Notes under the pieces: generated by a model
The model's input: only the letters and a program-made list of their open reading frames with translations
Databases searched by the model: none
Told to the model about the DNA's origin: nothing
Assembly (NCBI GenBank): GCA_964584935.1
Contig: CAZPBN010000007.1
Location: 62,001-126,000 of the forward strand
From: CAZPBN01 sp964584935
Lineage (GTDB): Bacteria > Acidobacteriota > Aminicenantia > Aminicenantales > Aminicenantaceae
Direction: 5' to 3'
DNA length: 64,000 nucleotides
Program-made: the position numbers and the translations under genes
Part shown: positions 1-7,484 of the stretch, piece by piece
How positions within the stretch are numbered: position 1 is the stretch's first letter
How the letters are laid out: every line of letters begins with the position of its first letter

Positions 1-25
1 ATTTCCAGACTTTTCCTTTCTTCAT
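1..25 (-). CDS. Aconitase/3-isopropylmalate dehydratase small subunit, 5' end only
   Basis: Only the first eight codons are inside the window (MKKGKVWK). The ATG overlaps the TGA of the large-subunit gene (ATGA overlap at 22-25), so the two are translationally coupled. M-K-x-K-V-W-K is the usual start of the LeuD/HacB swivelling small subunit, and that partner is expected directly after a LeuC-type large subunit. The assignment rests on this short match and on position. The rest of the gene lies left of the window. Confidence 0.6.
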
Positions 26-1275
26 TTCATCGTCCTCGGATCTGTAATTCTGCCTTCAAGAGCAGAAGCAGCCACCGTGGCTGGAGAAGCAAGATAAATT
101 TCTGAATCCCGGCTTCCCATTCTTCCTCTAAAATTTCTATTTGCCGTACTCAAGGCTCTCTCACCGGAAGCAAGAACACCCTGGTGTGCACCCAAACAGG
201 GACCACATCCGGGATTCAATATGATGCATCCAGCTTCTGACAAGTCCTCGATAATACCCTTCTTCAACGCTTTCAAATACTCAACTCTTGAAGCTGGAAC
301 AACCAGCATTCGTACTTTGGGATGAATCCTTTTTCCTCTGACCACATCGGCAGCTGTCTTCAGATCTCCAAACCGACCGTTTGTGCAAGTTCCCAGAAGA
401 GCCTGATGGAATTCAATACCTTTAACTGCAGATACTGGTTTCACATTATCCACTGTATGGGGACAGGCTACCTGGGGTTCTACAGAAGAAACATCATATT
501 CGAGCACTTTTTCAAAAGAAGCATCGGGATCTGACTTTAGGGGATTTGATTCTTCTTTTGTTTTTTGGTTCAGCCATTGATCTGTCGCGTCGTCAGCTTC
601 AAAATAGGCATTTTTCGCACCCATCTCTGCAGCCATATTTGCTAAAACCATTCTGGATGGAATGGTTATCCTCCGAGAAAAATCTCCTGAAAATTCTACA
701 GCCTTATAGTTAGCCTTGTCAGCTCCTAGATCACCTATTATTTTTAAAATGACATCTTTCGGATAGACAAAAGGTTTTAAATCTCCATTTATTGTTATTT
801 TCAAAGTTTCAGGAACTTTTAGCCAAATCTCATCTGTTCCCCAAAGTGAAGCAACCTCTGACCGCCCTATACCTGCCGAAAAAGCCCCAAATGCGCCGTA
901 GGTTGTGGTGTGGGAATCAGCACCGAGGATCAGTTTTCCGGGAAGAGCAAATCCATTTTCAGGTAAAACCTGGTGGCAAATTCCATTGTTGACATCAAAG
1001 AAATTCTCTATGTTTTGTTCCTCCACAAATTCTCTTATCAATTTATGATTCTGGGCATATTCTTCCTGAGAGGCAGGAACAACATGGTCTAGAATAATAA
1101 TGATTTTCCGGGGTTTGACAACTTTTTTAATTCCAAACTTTTTGAATTTTTTTATGATCGCAGCCGTGTTATCATGAGAAAGCAAATAATCCGGAGTTAC
1201 GGTTATCACATCTCCTGCCTTCACATCTTTTCCTGATTTTAAACCCAGGATTTTTTCTGAAAATGTTTTTCCCAA
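22..1275 (-). CDS. Aconitase/3-isopropylmalate dehydratase family, large subunit (LeuC/HacA type)
   Basis: A 417-residue Fe-S hydro-lyase subunit of the two-subunit dehydratase class, which moves a hydroxyl between neighbouring carbons of a tricarboxylate-like substrate. The three [4Fe-4S] ligands are visible as C297 (GTCTNGR) and C357/C360 (NPGCGPC), with the GADSHT active-site segment near residue 118. Length is typical of LeuC/HacA (about 420) and far shorter than monomeric aconitase. It is the last complete gene of an operon with a citryl-CoA lyase-like protein and SucCD-like subunits, so citrate/isocitrate is the most economical substrate. 3-isopropylmalate, homocitrate or citramalate cannot be excluded from sequence. 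It is followed by its small subunit with a 4-nt overlap. Confidence 0.85.
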   Translation of the reverse strand: MGKTFSEKILGLKSGKDVKAGDVITVTPDYLLSHDNTAAIIKKFKKFGIKKVVKPRKIIIILDHVVPASQEEYAQNHKLIREFVEEQNIENFFDVNNGICHQVLPENGFALPGKLILGADSHTTTYGAFGAFSAGIGRSEVASLWGTDEIWLKVPETLKITINGDLKPFVYPKDVILKIIGDLGADKANYKAVEFSGDFSRRITIPSRMVLANMAAEMGAKNAYFEADDATDQWLNQKTKEESNPLKSDPDASFEKVLEYDVSSVEPQVACPHTVDNVKPVSAVKGIEFHQALLGTCTNGRFGDLKTAADVVRGKRIHPKVRMLVVPASRVEYLKALKKGIIEDLSEAGCIILNPGCGPCLGAHQGVLASGERALSTANRNFRGRMGSRDSEIYLASPATVAASALEGRITDPRTMK

Positions 1276-1295
1276 AAAATACTCCTTTTCTCCTT

Positions 1296-1829
1296 CTATA
1301 TTTTCAATCCATCAAAATTGACAAAGTCCGCGTGATTCACTATAACCGCTTCTATGGTTTTTCTGGCTCCATCTCCTTCTTTAGAATGGGCAGCAATGAT
1401 ATGAATGATTTCCGCTGGAATTCCGTATTTGGAAGCAAAAGCGGCTCCGGATATGGGGTGTCGTATCAATTTGCCCTCTTCACTTTTGACAAATCTCCCC
1501 TCCTTTTTTTCATATTCAAAAAGTTTGCCCACATCATGAAGCAAAGCTCCTGATACAAGATAATCTTTATTTATGGAAATTATTCCATTATAAATTTCTT
1601 CCATGACTTCGGCAATTTTTGAAGAACAAAGGGTGACCGCTTTTGTGTGTTCCAAAATATTAATGGATGTCTTTTCAAGCAGTAAAGTGAAGGGCATTTG
1701 ATGCAAATCCTCGATTTTCCATCCTCCTTTTCTGACGGCATCTTCCCATATAAGAATGGTTTTATTCCTTAAATCCACATCTTCAATCAGGTAAAATTCC
1801 TTCATTAAAGATACAATTTCTCCTTTCAT
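1296..1829 (-). CDS. HD-domain metal-dependent hydrolase
   Basis: A 177-residue single-domain HD protein. The metal-binding residues are in order: H61 (LEHTK), H98-D99 (ALLHDVGK), H124, H148 (AAHS) and D168 (NHADF). HD proteins usually hydrolyse phosphomonoesters or phosphodiesters, often of nucleotides. The substrate is unknown here. The gene directly abuts the citryl-CoA lyase-like gene (no gap) and precedes the dehydratase by 20 bp, so it is firmly inside the operon. That position is unexpected for a hydrolase and suggests a regulatory, repair or side-product-clearing role. No signal peptide or membrane segment is seen. Confidence 0.8.
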   Translation of the reverse strand: MKGEIVSLMKEFYLIEDVDLRNKTILIWEDAVRKGGWKIEDLHQMPFTLLLEKTSINILEHTKAVTLCSSKIAEVMEEIYNGIISINKDYLVSGALLHDVGKLFEYEKKEGRFVKSEEGKLIRHPISGAAFASKYGIPAEIIHIIAAHSKEGDGARKTIEAVIVNHADFVNFDGLKI

Positions 1830-2606
1830 CTAAATCTCCCTTTCTTTCGGTCCATCATACTCAAAATCCTGAGGATGAATTTTTCTCATAGGTTTCATTC
1901 TCATTTTTTCCTCATGAACTTGAGCAACCAGACCAGGAACTCTGGCTATAATAAAAAAGGCATTCCCTATCTCTGGGGATATTCCCAGTTCGCACAAAAG
2001 CGCTGCAATAGCCCCGTCGACATTTATGGGGATGGGCTTATCCAATTTCTTTTCCAGATGTTTTTCAACAGACAGAGCAATGGATACAAACTTACTCGAA
2101 AATCCAAGTTCTTCGGCTAGGGAAAAAAGTTTTTTTGTTCTCGGGTCTTGAGTGTGAATTCTGTGTCCAAATCCTGAAGCCCGTTTCCCTTTTTTCTTCA
2201 TTTCAGTTAAAACTTCTTCCGTTGCTTGATCATCATTCAATCCCTTTTCATCCATTAAAGAGGAAATCCTTATAAAAAGATTCATTCCCTGTTCAATAGC
2301 TCCTCCATGGTATTTTGATATGGCAAGCACCCCAGCCGCCACAGCAGAATTCAGTTCCGCGCCGGTTGACGCCACAGTTCTGGAAGTCAACACAGAGGGA
2401 GGACTGGCTCCATGATCAATAGAGGAAACCAGGATGGCATCTATAAGTTTTCCTGCTTTCGGGGTAGGCATTTCTCCTTTCAAAACAAGAAAAATCGCCT
2501 GAGCAAAAGTCAATTTATCCATTAATTTATCCACAGGATAACCTCTTATAGATATTTTATTAGGACTGACCTCAGTTATGGATGTCTTCCAATGAAAATC
2601 ACTCAT
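1830..2606 (-). CDS. Citryl-CoA lyase-like protein (short citrate synthase fold)
   Basis: 258 residues, related to the C-terminal part of citrate synthase and matching the length known for Hydrogenobacter citryl-CoA lyase (about 260). The citrate synthase catalytic triad is retained: H100 (YHGGAIE), H148 (GHRIHTQDPR) and D197 (NVDGA), plus H65 (SIDHG). The family cleaves citryl-CoA to acetyl-CoA and oxaloacetate. The reverse condensation, or a different acyl-CoA substrate, is possible. Its ATG overlaps the stop of the upstream SucD-like gene by one base, giving strong translational coupling. The SucCD-like partners would activate citrate to citryl-CoA for this enzyme. Confidence 0.8.
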   Translation of the reverse strand: MSDFHWKTSITEVSPNKISIRGYPVDKLMDKLTFAQAIFLVLKGEMPTPKAGKLIDAILVSSIDHGASPPSVLTSRTVASTGAELNSAVAAGVLAISKYHGGAIEQGMNLFIRISSLMDEKGLNDDQATEEVLTEMKKKGKRASGFGHRIHTQDPRTKKLFSLAEELGFSSKFVSIALSVEKHLEKKLDKPIPINVDGAIAALLCELGISPEIGNAFFIIARVPGLVAQVHEEKMRMKPMRKIHPQDFEYDGPKEREI

Positions 2607-3514
2607 TATTTTCCTCCCATTTTACTCTTTACTTTTTTAACAGCATCAGGTATATCAGAAATCGCTTCCACCACATGAACCCCAACCTCTTTTAATCTTT
2701 TTACCTTGGTTTCATAAGAACCTCTTGAGCCTTCCACAATCGCACCGGCATGAGAAAATCTGGTGCCTGATTTTGCAGCCTTTCCTCCGATATAGGCTAT
2801 AAGAGGTTTTGTGAAACTTCCCCCTTCTATCAAATCAGCCACTCTTTCTTCCTGGGACGTCCCTATTTCTCCGAACATGACTGCCATCTTTGTCTGTTCA
2901 TCCTGTTCAAATAGCTTCATGACTTCTGGATGGGACATTCCGACAACCGCATCACCTCCAACATGAACAATAGTGCTTTCTCCAAATCCAGATTTGGTTA
3001 TATAATAAGAAATAGCCGAGGTCATTCCTCCGCTTCTTGAACTCACTCCAATACCCCCGTGACGAAACCAATCTCTTGCTGATTCTGCACGCCCCCCAAT
3101 CATGCCAAGGACGGCTTTACCCGGACTTATAACCCCGAGAGTATTGGGTCCCACAAAACGAGCATTTTTCTCTTTGGCAAAACTGGATATTTCCAACACA
3201 TCATAAATTGGAACCCGATCAGGCACTATAATCAACAGCTTCACTCCCCCATCTATGGCTTCAAAAGCAGCATTTTTTACCAGCGAAGCACGAACAAATA
3301 TCACACTGATATCTATCTTATCGACATTTGAAACGGCTTCCTTAACCGTATCAAACACAGGAACATCATAGACTTCTTTTCCTCCTTTCCCCGGAGTTAC
3401 GCCAGCAACGATTCTGGTTCCGTAATCTTTCATTAACTTTGTCCGGACTATTCCTTCCCTTCCAGTGATGCCCTGAATCATAACTTTTGATTTTTTATCG
3501 ACAAGTATAGACAT
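2606..3514 (-). CDS. CoA-ligase alpha subunit, citryl-CoA synthetase/SucD-like
   Basis: 302 residues with the SucD layout: an N-terminal CoA-binding Rossmann domain and a C-terminal ligase domain carrying the phosphohistidine H255 (SHAGAIVEG). Two segments look more like ATP-citrate lyase or citryl-CoA synthetase than succinyl-CoA synthetase: SRSGGM at 159-164, where SucD has SRSGT, and GPNTLGVISPGK at 122-133. With the downstream lyase this argues for citrate rather than succinate as substrate. The start has a GAGAGAG ribosome site. A 70-bp gap with a long AT hairpin separates it from the beta subunit upstream. Confidence 0.8.
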   Translation of the reverse strand: MSILVDKKSKVMIQGITGREGIVRTKLMKDYGTRIVAGVTPGKGGKEVYDVPVFDTVKEAVSNVDKIDISVIFVRASLVKNAAFEAIDGGVKLLIIVPDRVPIYDVLEISSFAKEKNARFVGPNTLGVISPGKAVLGMIGGRAESARDWFRHGGIGVSSRSGGMTSAISYYITKSGFGESTIVHVGGDAVVGMSHPEVMKLFEQDEQTKMAVMFGEIGTSQEERVADLIEGGSFTKPLIAYIGGKAAKSGTRFSHAGAIVEGSRGSYETKVKRLKEVGVHVVEAISDIPDAVKKVKSKMGGK

Positions 3515-3525
3515 TGTTCTCTCTC

Positions 3526-3563
3526 GTTGAAAAAATTAACTAGAGAAGAAACTTTTTTTCAAC
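3526..3563. repeat. Intra-operon inverted repeat (10-bp arms, 18-nt loop)
   Basis: GTTGAAAAAA at 3526-3535 pairs perfectly with TTTTTTCAAC at 3554-3563. It lies in the gap between the SucC-like stop and the SucD-like start. On the minus strand it ends about ten bases before the GAGAGAG ribosome site. It has no T-tract after it, so it looks less like a terminator than an mRNA-stability or translation-control hairpin. Confidence 0.55.
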
Positions 3564-3584
3564 TGTTAATATATTACTTTACTT

Positions 3585-5138
3585 TTATTCTGATAACAAT
3601 CGCTCTTTATATTCTTTTAATCCAGGTATGGGAAGACTTATATAGAGTGCCTTCTTCTCATAGAAGGAACAAAAGAGTTCACAAGCCAGGCATTCCGTGC
3701 ATTTCCCTTTTTTTGCTTCCTCTCTTGAGATTGAAAGAACCGGTTTTTCCTTTTCCAGTTTCAAAATACCTGCGGCACAAGCTTTTATACATCCCTTGGT
3801 TTGACAGTGGATACATTTTTTTTGATCAATAAAAATCTTCCCTGTCATGGTCTCAAAAGAATAAGCATCCTCAGTAAGATCAGGCTTTATCTCAGGCTGT
3901 ATTTCATGGCAGGAAAACTCATTTTCTTCGATTAATTTCTTTAATCTTTTTGCACAAAACTCAGGAGAATCATCGCGACCGTATCCTTCAACTGTCCCTG
4001 GGATATCTTGGAGATAAGAGGAAAGTATTTCAATTGCTTTTTCTTCATAATTTCCTCCCAGGCGGATGACTGCTGGGATTTCCAGTTTTTCTTCCAGAAA
4101 AGCTTTAACCATTCCCCTGGCAGAATGGAATTGTTCCTGACTGGCAACACCGGAACCTGAAGCAAAATATCCCATTATCCCCTTCTGGGAAAGAATAATT
4201 TTTGCGGCTCGGTATACTTTACTTGCCGGAGGATTGCCGCTGGTATCACAAAAATTTGCCAATTCATACCCTTCTCTCAGAACCGAATCCATAGACATCA
4301 TCGAACCGCCTCCTCCTGCTCCGTGAAAACCAATGTAATTGCTTTTACCTTTGAGTCCATCAGCCATTTGAAAGAAATAAAAAGTTCCCCTGTAATCCTT
4401 TTCCTCGATTTTATAAGCAATTTTTTCCAATTCAGTAGGAGGACGGTCAAACTCCCTTGCCACTTCTATCCCTAACTCAGGATGACGAAAGACAGCATAA
4501 TCATCAATAGTTAGATGACAATCTGCCGCATATATCAGATTTTCCTTGGTTAAAACCAGAGGATTCATTTCCGCTGACCGGGCATCATACCTGCGGGATA
4601 TCTCATAAAGCTTTGTCAACACATCAGATATTTGAAGGAGTTGTTTACCGGAAAAGCCTGCATTTTTTATTATATTCCGGACTTCATAGTCACTTACTCC
4701 TTTTCCAACATCAACTGATATGCGGGTGATTTTTTCAGGATGCTTGCGGGCAATCTCTTCTATTCCTGTTCCCCCCGAAGAACTGAATATCAAAACCGGA
4801 CATTTTTCGGAATCATCAATGACCAATCCTGCAAAATACTCTTTCATTATCCAAAGCTTTTCTTCAACGAGAATCCTGTCGACCACAAAACCTTTCACCT
4901 TCATCCCCAGCAACTTCCTGGATTTCTTTTCTGCCTCTTCCGGTGTTTCTGCAAATTCAATTCCTCCGATTCCGGCTCTGCCTGTAAACCATACTTGTAT
5001 CTTTAGAACAACCGGCTTTCCTATCTTTTTTGAAATTTTGTACACGTCTTCAGGAGAAAAAGCTATTTTCCCTTCAGGTATACGAATCCCTCCTTCTTTT
5101 AAAATGTTTTTACTCTGATATTCAAATAATCGCGCCAA
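3585..5138 (-). CDS. ATP-grasp CoA-ligase beta subunit (SucC/citryl-CoA synthetase-like) fused to a 2x[4Fe-4S] ferredoxin domain
   Basis: The first ~410 residues are SucC-like: an ATP-grasp domain beginning ARLFEYQSK and a CoA-ligase domain with GGNYEE and GTVEGYGRD. The family normally ends near residue 400. Here about 85 more residues follow, carrying two ferredoxin motifs, CxxCx4CxxxC (C446, C449, C454, C458) and CxxCxxCxxxC (C484, C487, C490, C494), numbered from an upstream GTG at 5150. This is a ferredoxin-type electron-transfer or redox-sensing extension. I prefer a TTG start at 5138 because AAGGTGA sits correctly before it and the protein then begins MARLFEYQ as the family does. The GTG at 5150 overlaps the ribosome site. 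First gene of the operon. Confidence 0.82.
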   Translation of the reverse strand: MARLFEYQSKNILKEGGIRIPEGKIAFSPEDVYKISKKIGKPVVLKIQVWFTGRAGIGGIEFAETPEEAEKKSRKLLGMKVKGFVVDRILVEEKLWIMKEYFAGLVIDDSEKCPVLIFSSSGGTGIEEIARKHPEKITRISVDVGKGVSDYEVRNIIKNAGFSGKQLLQISDVLTKLYEISRRYDARSAEMNPLVLTKENLIYAADCHLTIDDYAVFRHPELGIEVAREFDRPPTELEKIAYKIEEKDYRGTFYFFQMADGLKGKSNYIGFHGAGGGGSMMSMDSVLREGYELANFCDTSGNPPASKVYRAAKIILSQKGIMGYFASGSGVASQEQFHSARGMVKAFLEEKLEIPAVIRLGGNYEEKAIEILSSYLQDIPGTVEGYGRDDSPEFCAKRLKKLIEENEFSCHEIQPEIKPDLTEDAYSFETMTGKIFIDQKKCIHCQTKGCIKACAAGILKLEKEKPVLSISREEAKKGKCTECLACELFCSFYEKKALYISLPIPGLKEYKERLLSE

Positions 5139-5146
5139 TCTCTTTT

Positions 5147-5153
5147 TCACCTT
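5147..5153 (-). promoter_or_regulatory. Ribosome binding site deciding the TTG start at 5138
   Basis: AAGGTGA on the minus strand, eight bases before TTG at 5138. The alternative GTG (5150-5148) lies inside this motif and would have no ribosome site of its own at normal spacing. Confidence 0.55.
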
Positions 5154-5168
5154 TCCATTTCATACTCT

Positions 5169-5197
5169 ATTATTCAAAGCTGGGGAAACTTTGTCAA
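5169..5197 (-). promoter_or_regulatory. Sigma70-like promoter of the citryl-CoA cluster
   Basis: On the minus strand TTGACA (5197-5192), a 17-bp spacer and AATAAT (5174-5169). The -35 is perfect and the -10 matches five of six. Transcription would start near 5162, about 24 nt before the TTG start of the first operon gene. Confidence 0.65.
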
Positions 5198-5293
5198 TGA
5201 TAAAACAAATGAAGTTCCTTTATTCTTTTTCTATGAGAATATAGAGGGAGTTTTTCTGTCTTTTATTTTGTCTGAATGACTAAAGGCATAGAA

Positions 5294-5806
5294 ATGGATC
5301 TCTTTGGAATCTGCCATTTACTCGCCCTGCTAGGAGGCTTATACCTGTATTTTATAAATAGGGAAAAGCTTGAAATGAAAAAGAGATATCTTGGTTATGT
5401 CTATGAACAATGGTCATCCCATTTTCTTTTTTTATTCCCCTTGAATATTCTTGCCTGGATTTTGATCCTTCTCTATTTCTATTGGAGTTTTACCCTGATC
5501 CTTTCAGACTCGCACAGATATGCAGGGTATACAGGAACAACCATTTTATTATATTCTTTCAGTTATATACCCCGATTTGTAAACATTATCGGAGCGGAAG
5601 GAATATACTTGAGTAAAGAAATGATCCAGTGGAAAAGACTAAAGAAAGTCCAAGTCATCAAAATAAAAGGAATATTTGTGTGTGTGAAGCTGGTTTGGAT
5701 AAATGGAAAAAATCCTTTCCGAATAAAGCACAAGAAAATTCCCATAGCGGCCCATAGAGTGAATGCCATAAACAAAATAATTTCAAGAAGAAAAAAAGGA
5801 TTATAA
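5294..5806 (+). CDS. Unknown membrane protein
   Basis: About 170 residues. A hydrophobic segment at the N-terminus, a pair of strongly hydrophobic segments around 50-75, possibly another near 95, then a basic cytoplasmic region of about 70 residues. The arrangement, membrane segments followed by a small mixed alpha/beta tail, resembles bacterial PH-domain or DUF5673-like proteins, but I do not recognise the family. AAAGG at 5281-5285 favours ATG 5294 over the ATG at 5276. It stands alone between two leftward operons and is divergent from the citryl-CoA cluster. Confidence 0.5.
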   Translation: MDLFGICHLLALLGGLYLYFINREKLEMKKRYLGYVYEQWSSHFLFLFPLNILAWILILLYFYWSFTLILSDSHRYAGYTGTTILLYSFSYIPRFVNIIGAEGIYLSKEMIQWKRLKKVQVIKIKGIFVCVKLVWINGKNPFRIKHKKIPIAAHRVNAINKIISRRKKGL

Positions 5807-5914
5807 CCTCCCATTTTTTTCTCTCTGAGAATCAAAAAACGGTGAGGTAAATTCAATTCACCCCCAATTTCATCTTTAACGATGATTGCGGTTTAATTAT
5901 TTGTATGCAATGAT

Positions 5915-6067
5915 ATGAGTACCTTGTTTAGCTGGCTGGACAAGGGCCCCTCCTTTTACCCCCTTTTGCTTATTTTCTCCAACAGCCAGCATCTTTACAA
6001 GTTAATTGCGTTTATAGCGTTTGCTGGATTATTTGCGTTTGGTGCTTTACGTGTTCTTTATATTTAA
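5915..6067 (+). CDS. Possible 50-residue membrane peptide
   Basis: In the 403-bp gap 5807-6209 an ATG opens 50 codons ending in TAA at 6065-6067. The C-terminal half is one hydrophobic helix rich in Ala, Phe, Leu and Ile (AFIAFAGLFAFGALRVL). There is no clear ribosome site and I recognise no homologue, so a chance ORF is possible. Nothing else is seen in this gap. Confidence 0.2.
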   Translation: MSTLFSWLDKGPSFYPLLLIFSNSQHLYKLIAFIAFAGLFAFGALRVLYI

Positions 6068-6209
6068 GAAAGTCGATATCTTGGACACTTTCCCTTTTTA
6101 CCTTATCTTAATGAAAACCGGATTCTGGAAACTAATGAATCCTCAAACGGCAGATTTCAGACGCATGATGTAAGACAGTGAATCCTAAAGAGGTAAGATG
6201 AGTTGGAAA

Positions 6210-7484
6210 TTAGCTATACCGAACCCATTTTACAATTTCTTTGAAATTGGGGGGTTTCCCATACATCAGTATTCCCACCCGGTAAATCTTAGCTGCAAGC
6301 CATATCATTATCAATATAGTCAGAAACATCAGTGTGATCGATGCCGCTATTTGAATGAACGGGGGAAGGAGAACACAAATACGGAGAAGCATAAGGACTG
6401 GTGCAAAAAAAGGAATCATTGACAACACAACCGATAGAGTGCTATTAGGAGCCCTGATTACAAACATAATGAGCAGTATGGGAATAACCAGAAGCATGGA
6501 TATGGGCATAACCAGCTGCTGGGCTTCTTTTTCTGAATTCACCATAGAAGCGGTGGCGGCATACACAGTCCCAAAAAGAAAATAACCAAGGATAAAAAAG
6601 ATAACAAAATATATGAAAATATAAGCTGGAATACTGGGCATTTTAAAAGCCTGGGCTGCTGGGAAAACCGAAGAGACCAGCGGCCTTCCGTATTGAGTTG
6701 CCGCCAGCCCAAATAAAGCCCATATCGTATACTGAGTGAGACCAACGGCCCCGATTCCTAAAATCTTCCCAAACATTAGCTGGAAAGGCTTCAAGGAAGA
6801 AAGGACGACTTCCACCATTCTGGAATTCTTTTCTTCAATAACGCCTCTCATGATTATGGAACCATAATAAAAAAGGGTAAAATAAAGAATCAACACCAGA
6901 ATATAGGATATGGCAAAAGTACCGCCTGTATCTTCTTCAGCTCCTTTCTTTGTCACTTTGACAGTTTTCAATCCCACTCTCTTTAGGTACCCTGATATTT
7001 TTTCTGGATCCAAACCTTCTGTTCTTAATCTTTTTTCTATAACCACATTGTTTATTGCCTGGCTGATATTTTTAATTTCATCAAAATCAGAAACATGTTC
7101 AGAAACATATTCTGCCTCCCCTCCATTCATTATGTTTTCAGGTATAAAAATATAGGCGGAAAGCTCTTTATTTTTTATCATCGTATTCAGTTTTTCCCGA
7201 AGACTATCAACATCAGCAGGGATCTTATAACTATTCAGCAAATAGCGTCTGCTTCCATCTTTTAATTTGAAATCCAATTTTTCATCCAGCTGCTTACACA
7301 TCTCTCCGCTCATATCAATAACGCCGATTGTCTCCTGTTTTCCAACAGAAACCACAGAAACAAAAACTGGCACTAATATAATTCCAACCATAAGCACAGG
7401 TCCTAAAATTGCGCCTATAATAAAACCTTTTGTTTTAACAATCTGAGTGTATTCTCTCTTAATAACTGTCCATATTTTTTTCAT
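6210..7484 (-). CDS. ABC-2 type exporter permease (NatB-like)
   Basis: Membrane subunit of an ABC exporter, about 424 residues. One N-terminal membrane helix (residues 25-50), a large extracytoplasmic domain of about 120 residues, then five to six helices, which is the NatB/YhaP arrangement. The cargo cannot be read from sequence; NatB relatives export sodium ions or small toxic compounds. The ATG at 7484 follows GGAAG and is preferred to a TTG at 7505. It overlaps the ATPase gene by 26 bp, so the two are co-translated. Confidence 0.8.
   Translation of the reverse strand: MKKIWTVIKREYTQIVKTKGFIIGAILGPVLMVGIILVPVFVSVVSVGKQETIGVIDMSGEMCKQLDEKLDFKLKDGSRRYLLNSYKIPADVDSLREKLNTMIKNKELSAYIFIPENIMNGGEAEYVSEHVSDFDEIKNISQAINNVVIEKRLRTEGLDPEKISGYLKRVGLKTVKVTKKGAEEDTGGTFAISYILVLILYFTLFYYGSIIMRGVIEEKNSRMVEVVLSSLKPFQLMFGKILGIGAVGLTQYTIWALFGLAATQYGRPLVSSVFPAAQAFKMPSIPAYIFIYFVIFFILGYFLFGTVYAATASMVNSEKEAQQLVMPISMLLVIPILLIMFVIRAPNSTLSVVLSMIPFFAPVLMLLRICVLLPPFIQIAASITLMFLTILIMIWLAAKIYRVGILMYGKPPNFKEIVKWVRYS

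Noticed and set aside
3527..3832. Rightward ORF opposite the ferredoxin domain
   Set aside because: Antisense to a well-supported gene with clear motifs; no ribosome site or homology.
3585..3900. Separate ferredoxin gene after the ligase
   Set aside because: The cysteine motifs are in the same continuous frame as the ATP-grasp region, with no stop or new ribosome site between.
5563..5856. Leftward hydrophobic ORF
   Set aside because: Antisense of the membrane protein at 5294-5806; its hydrophobicity mirrors that gene.
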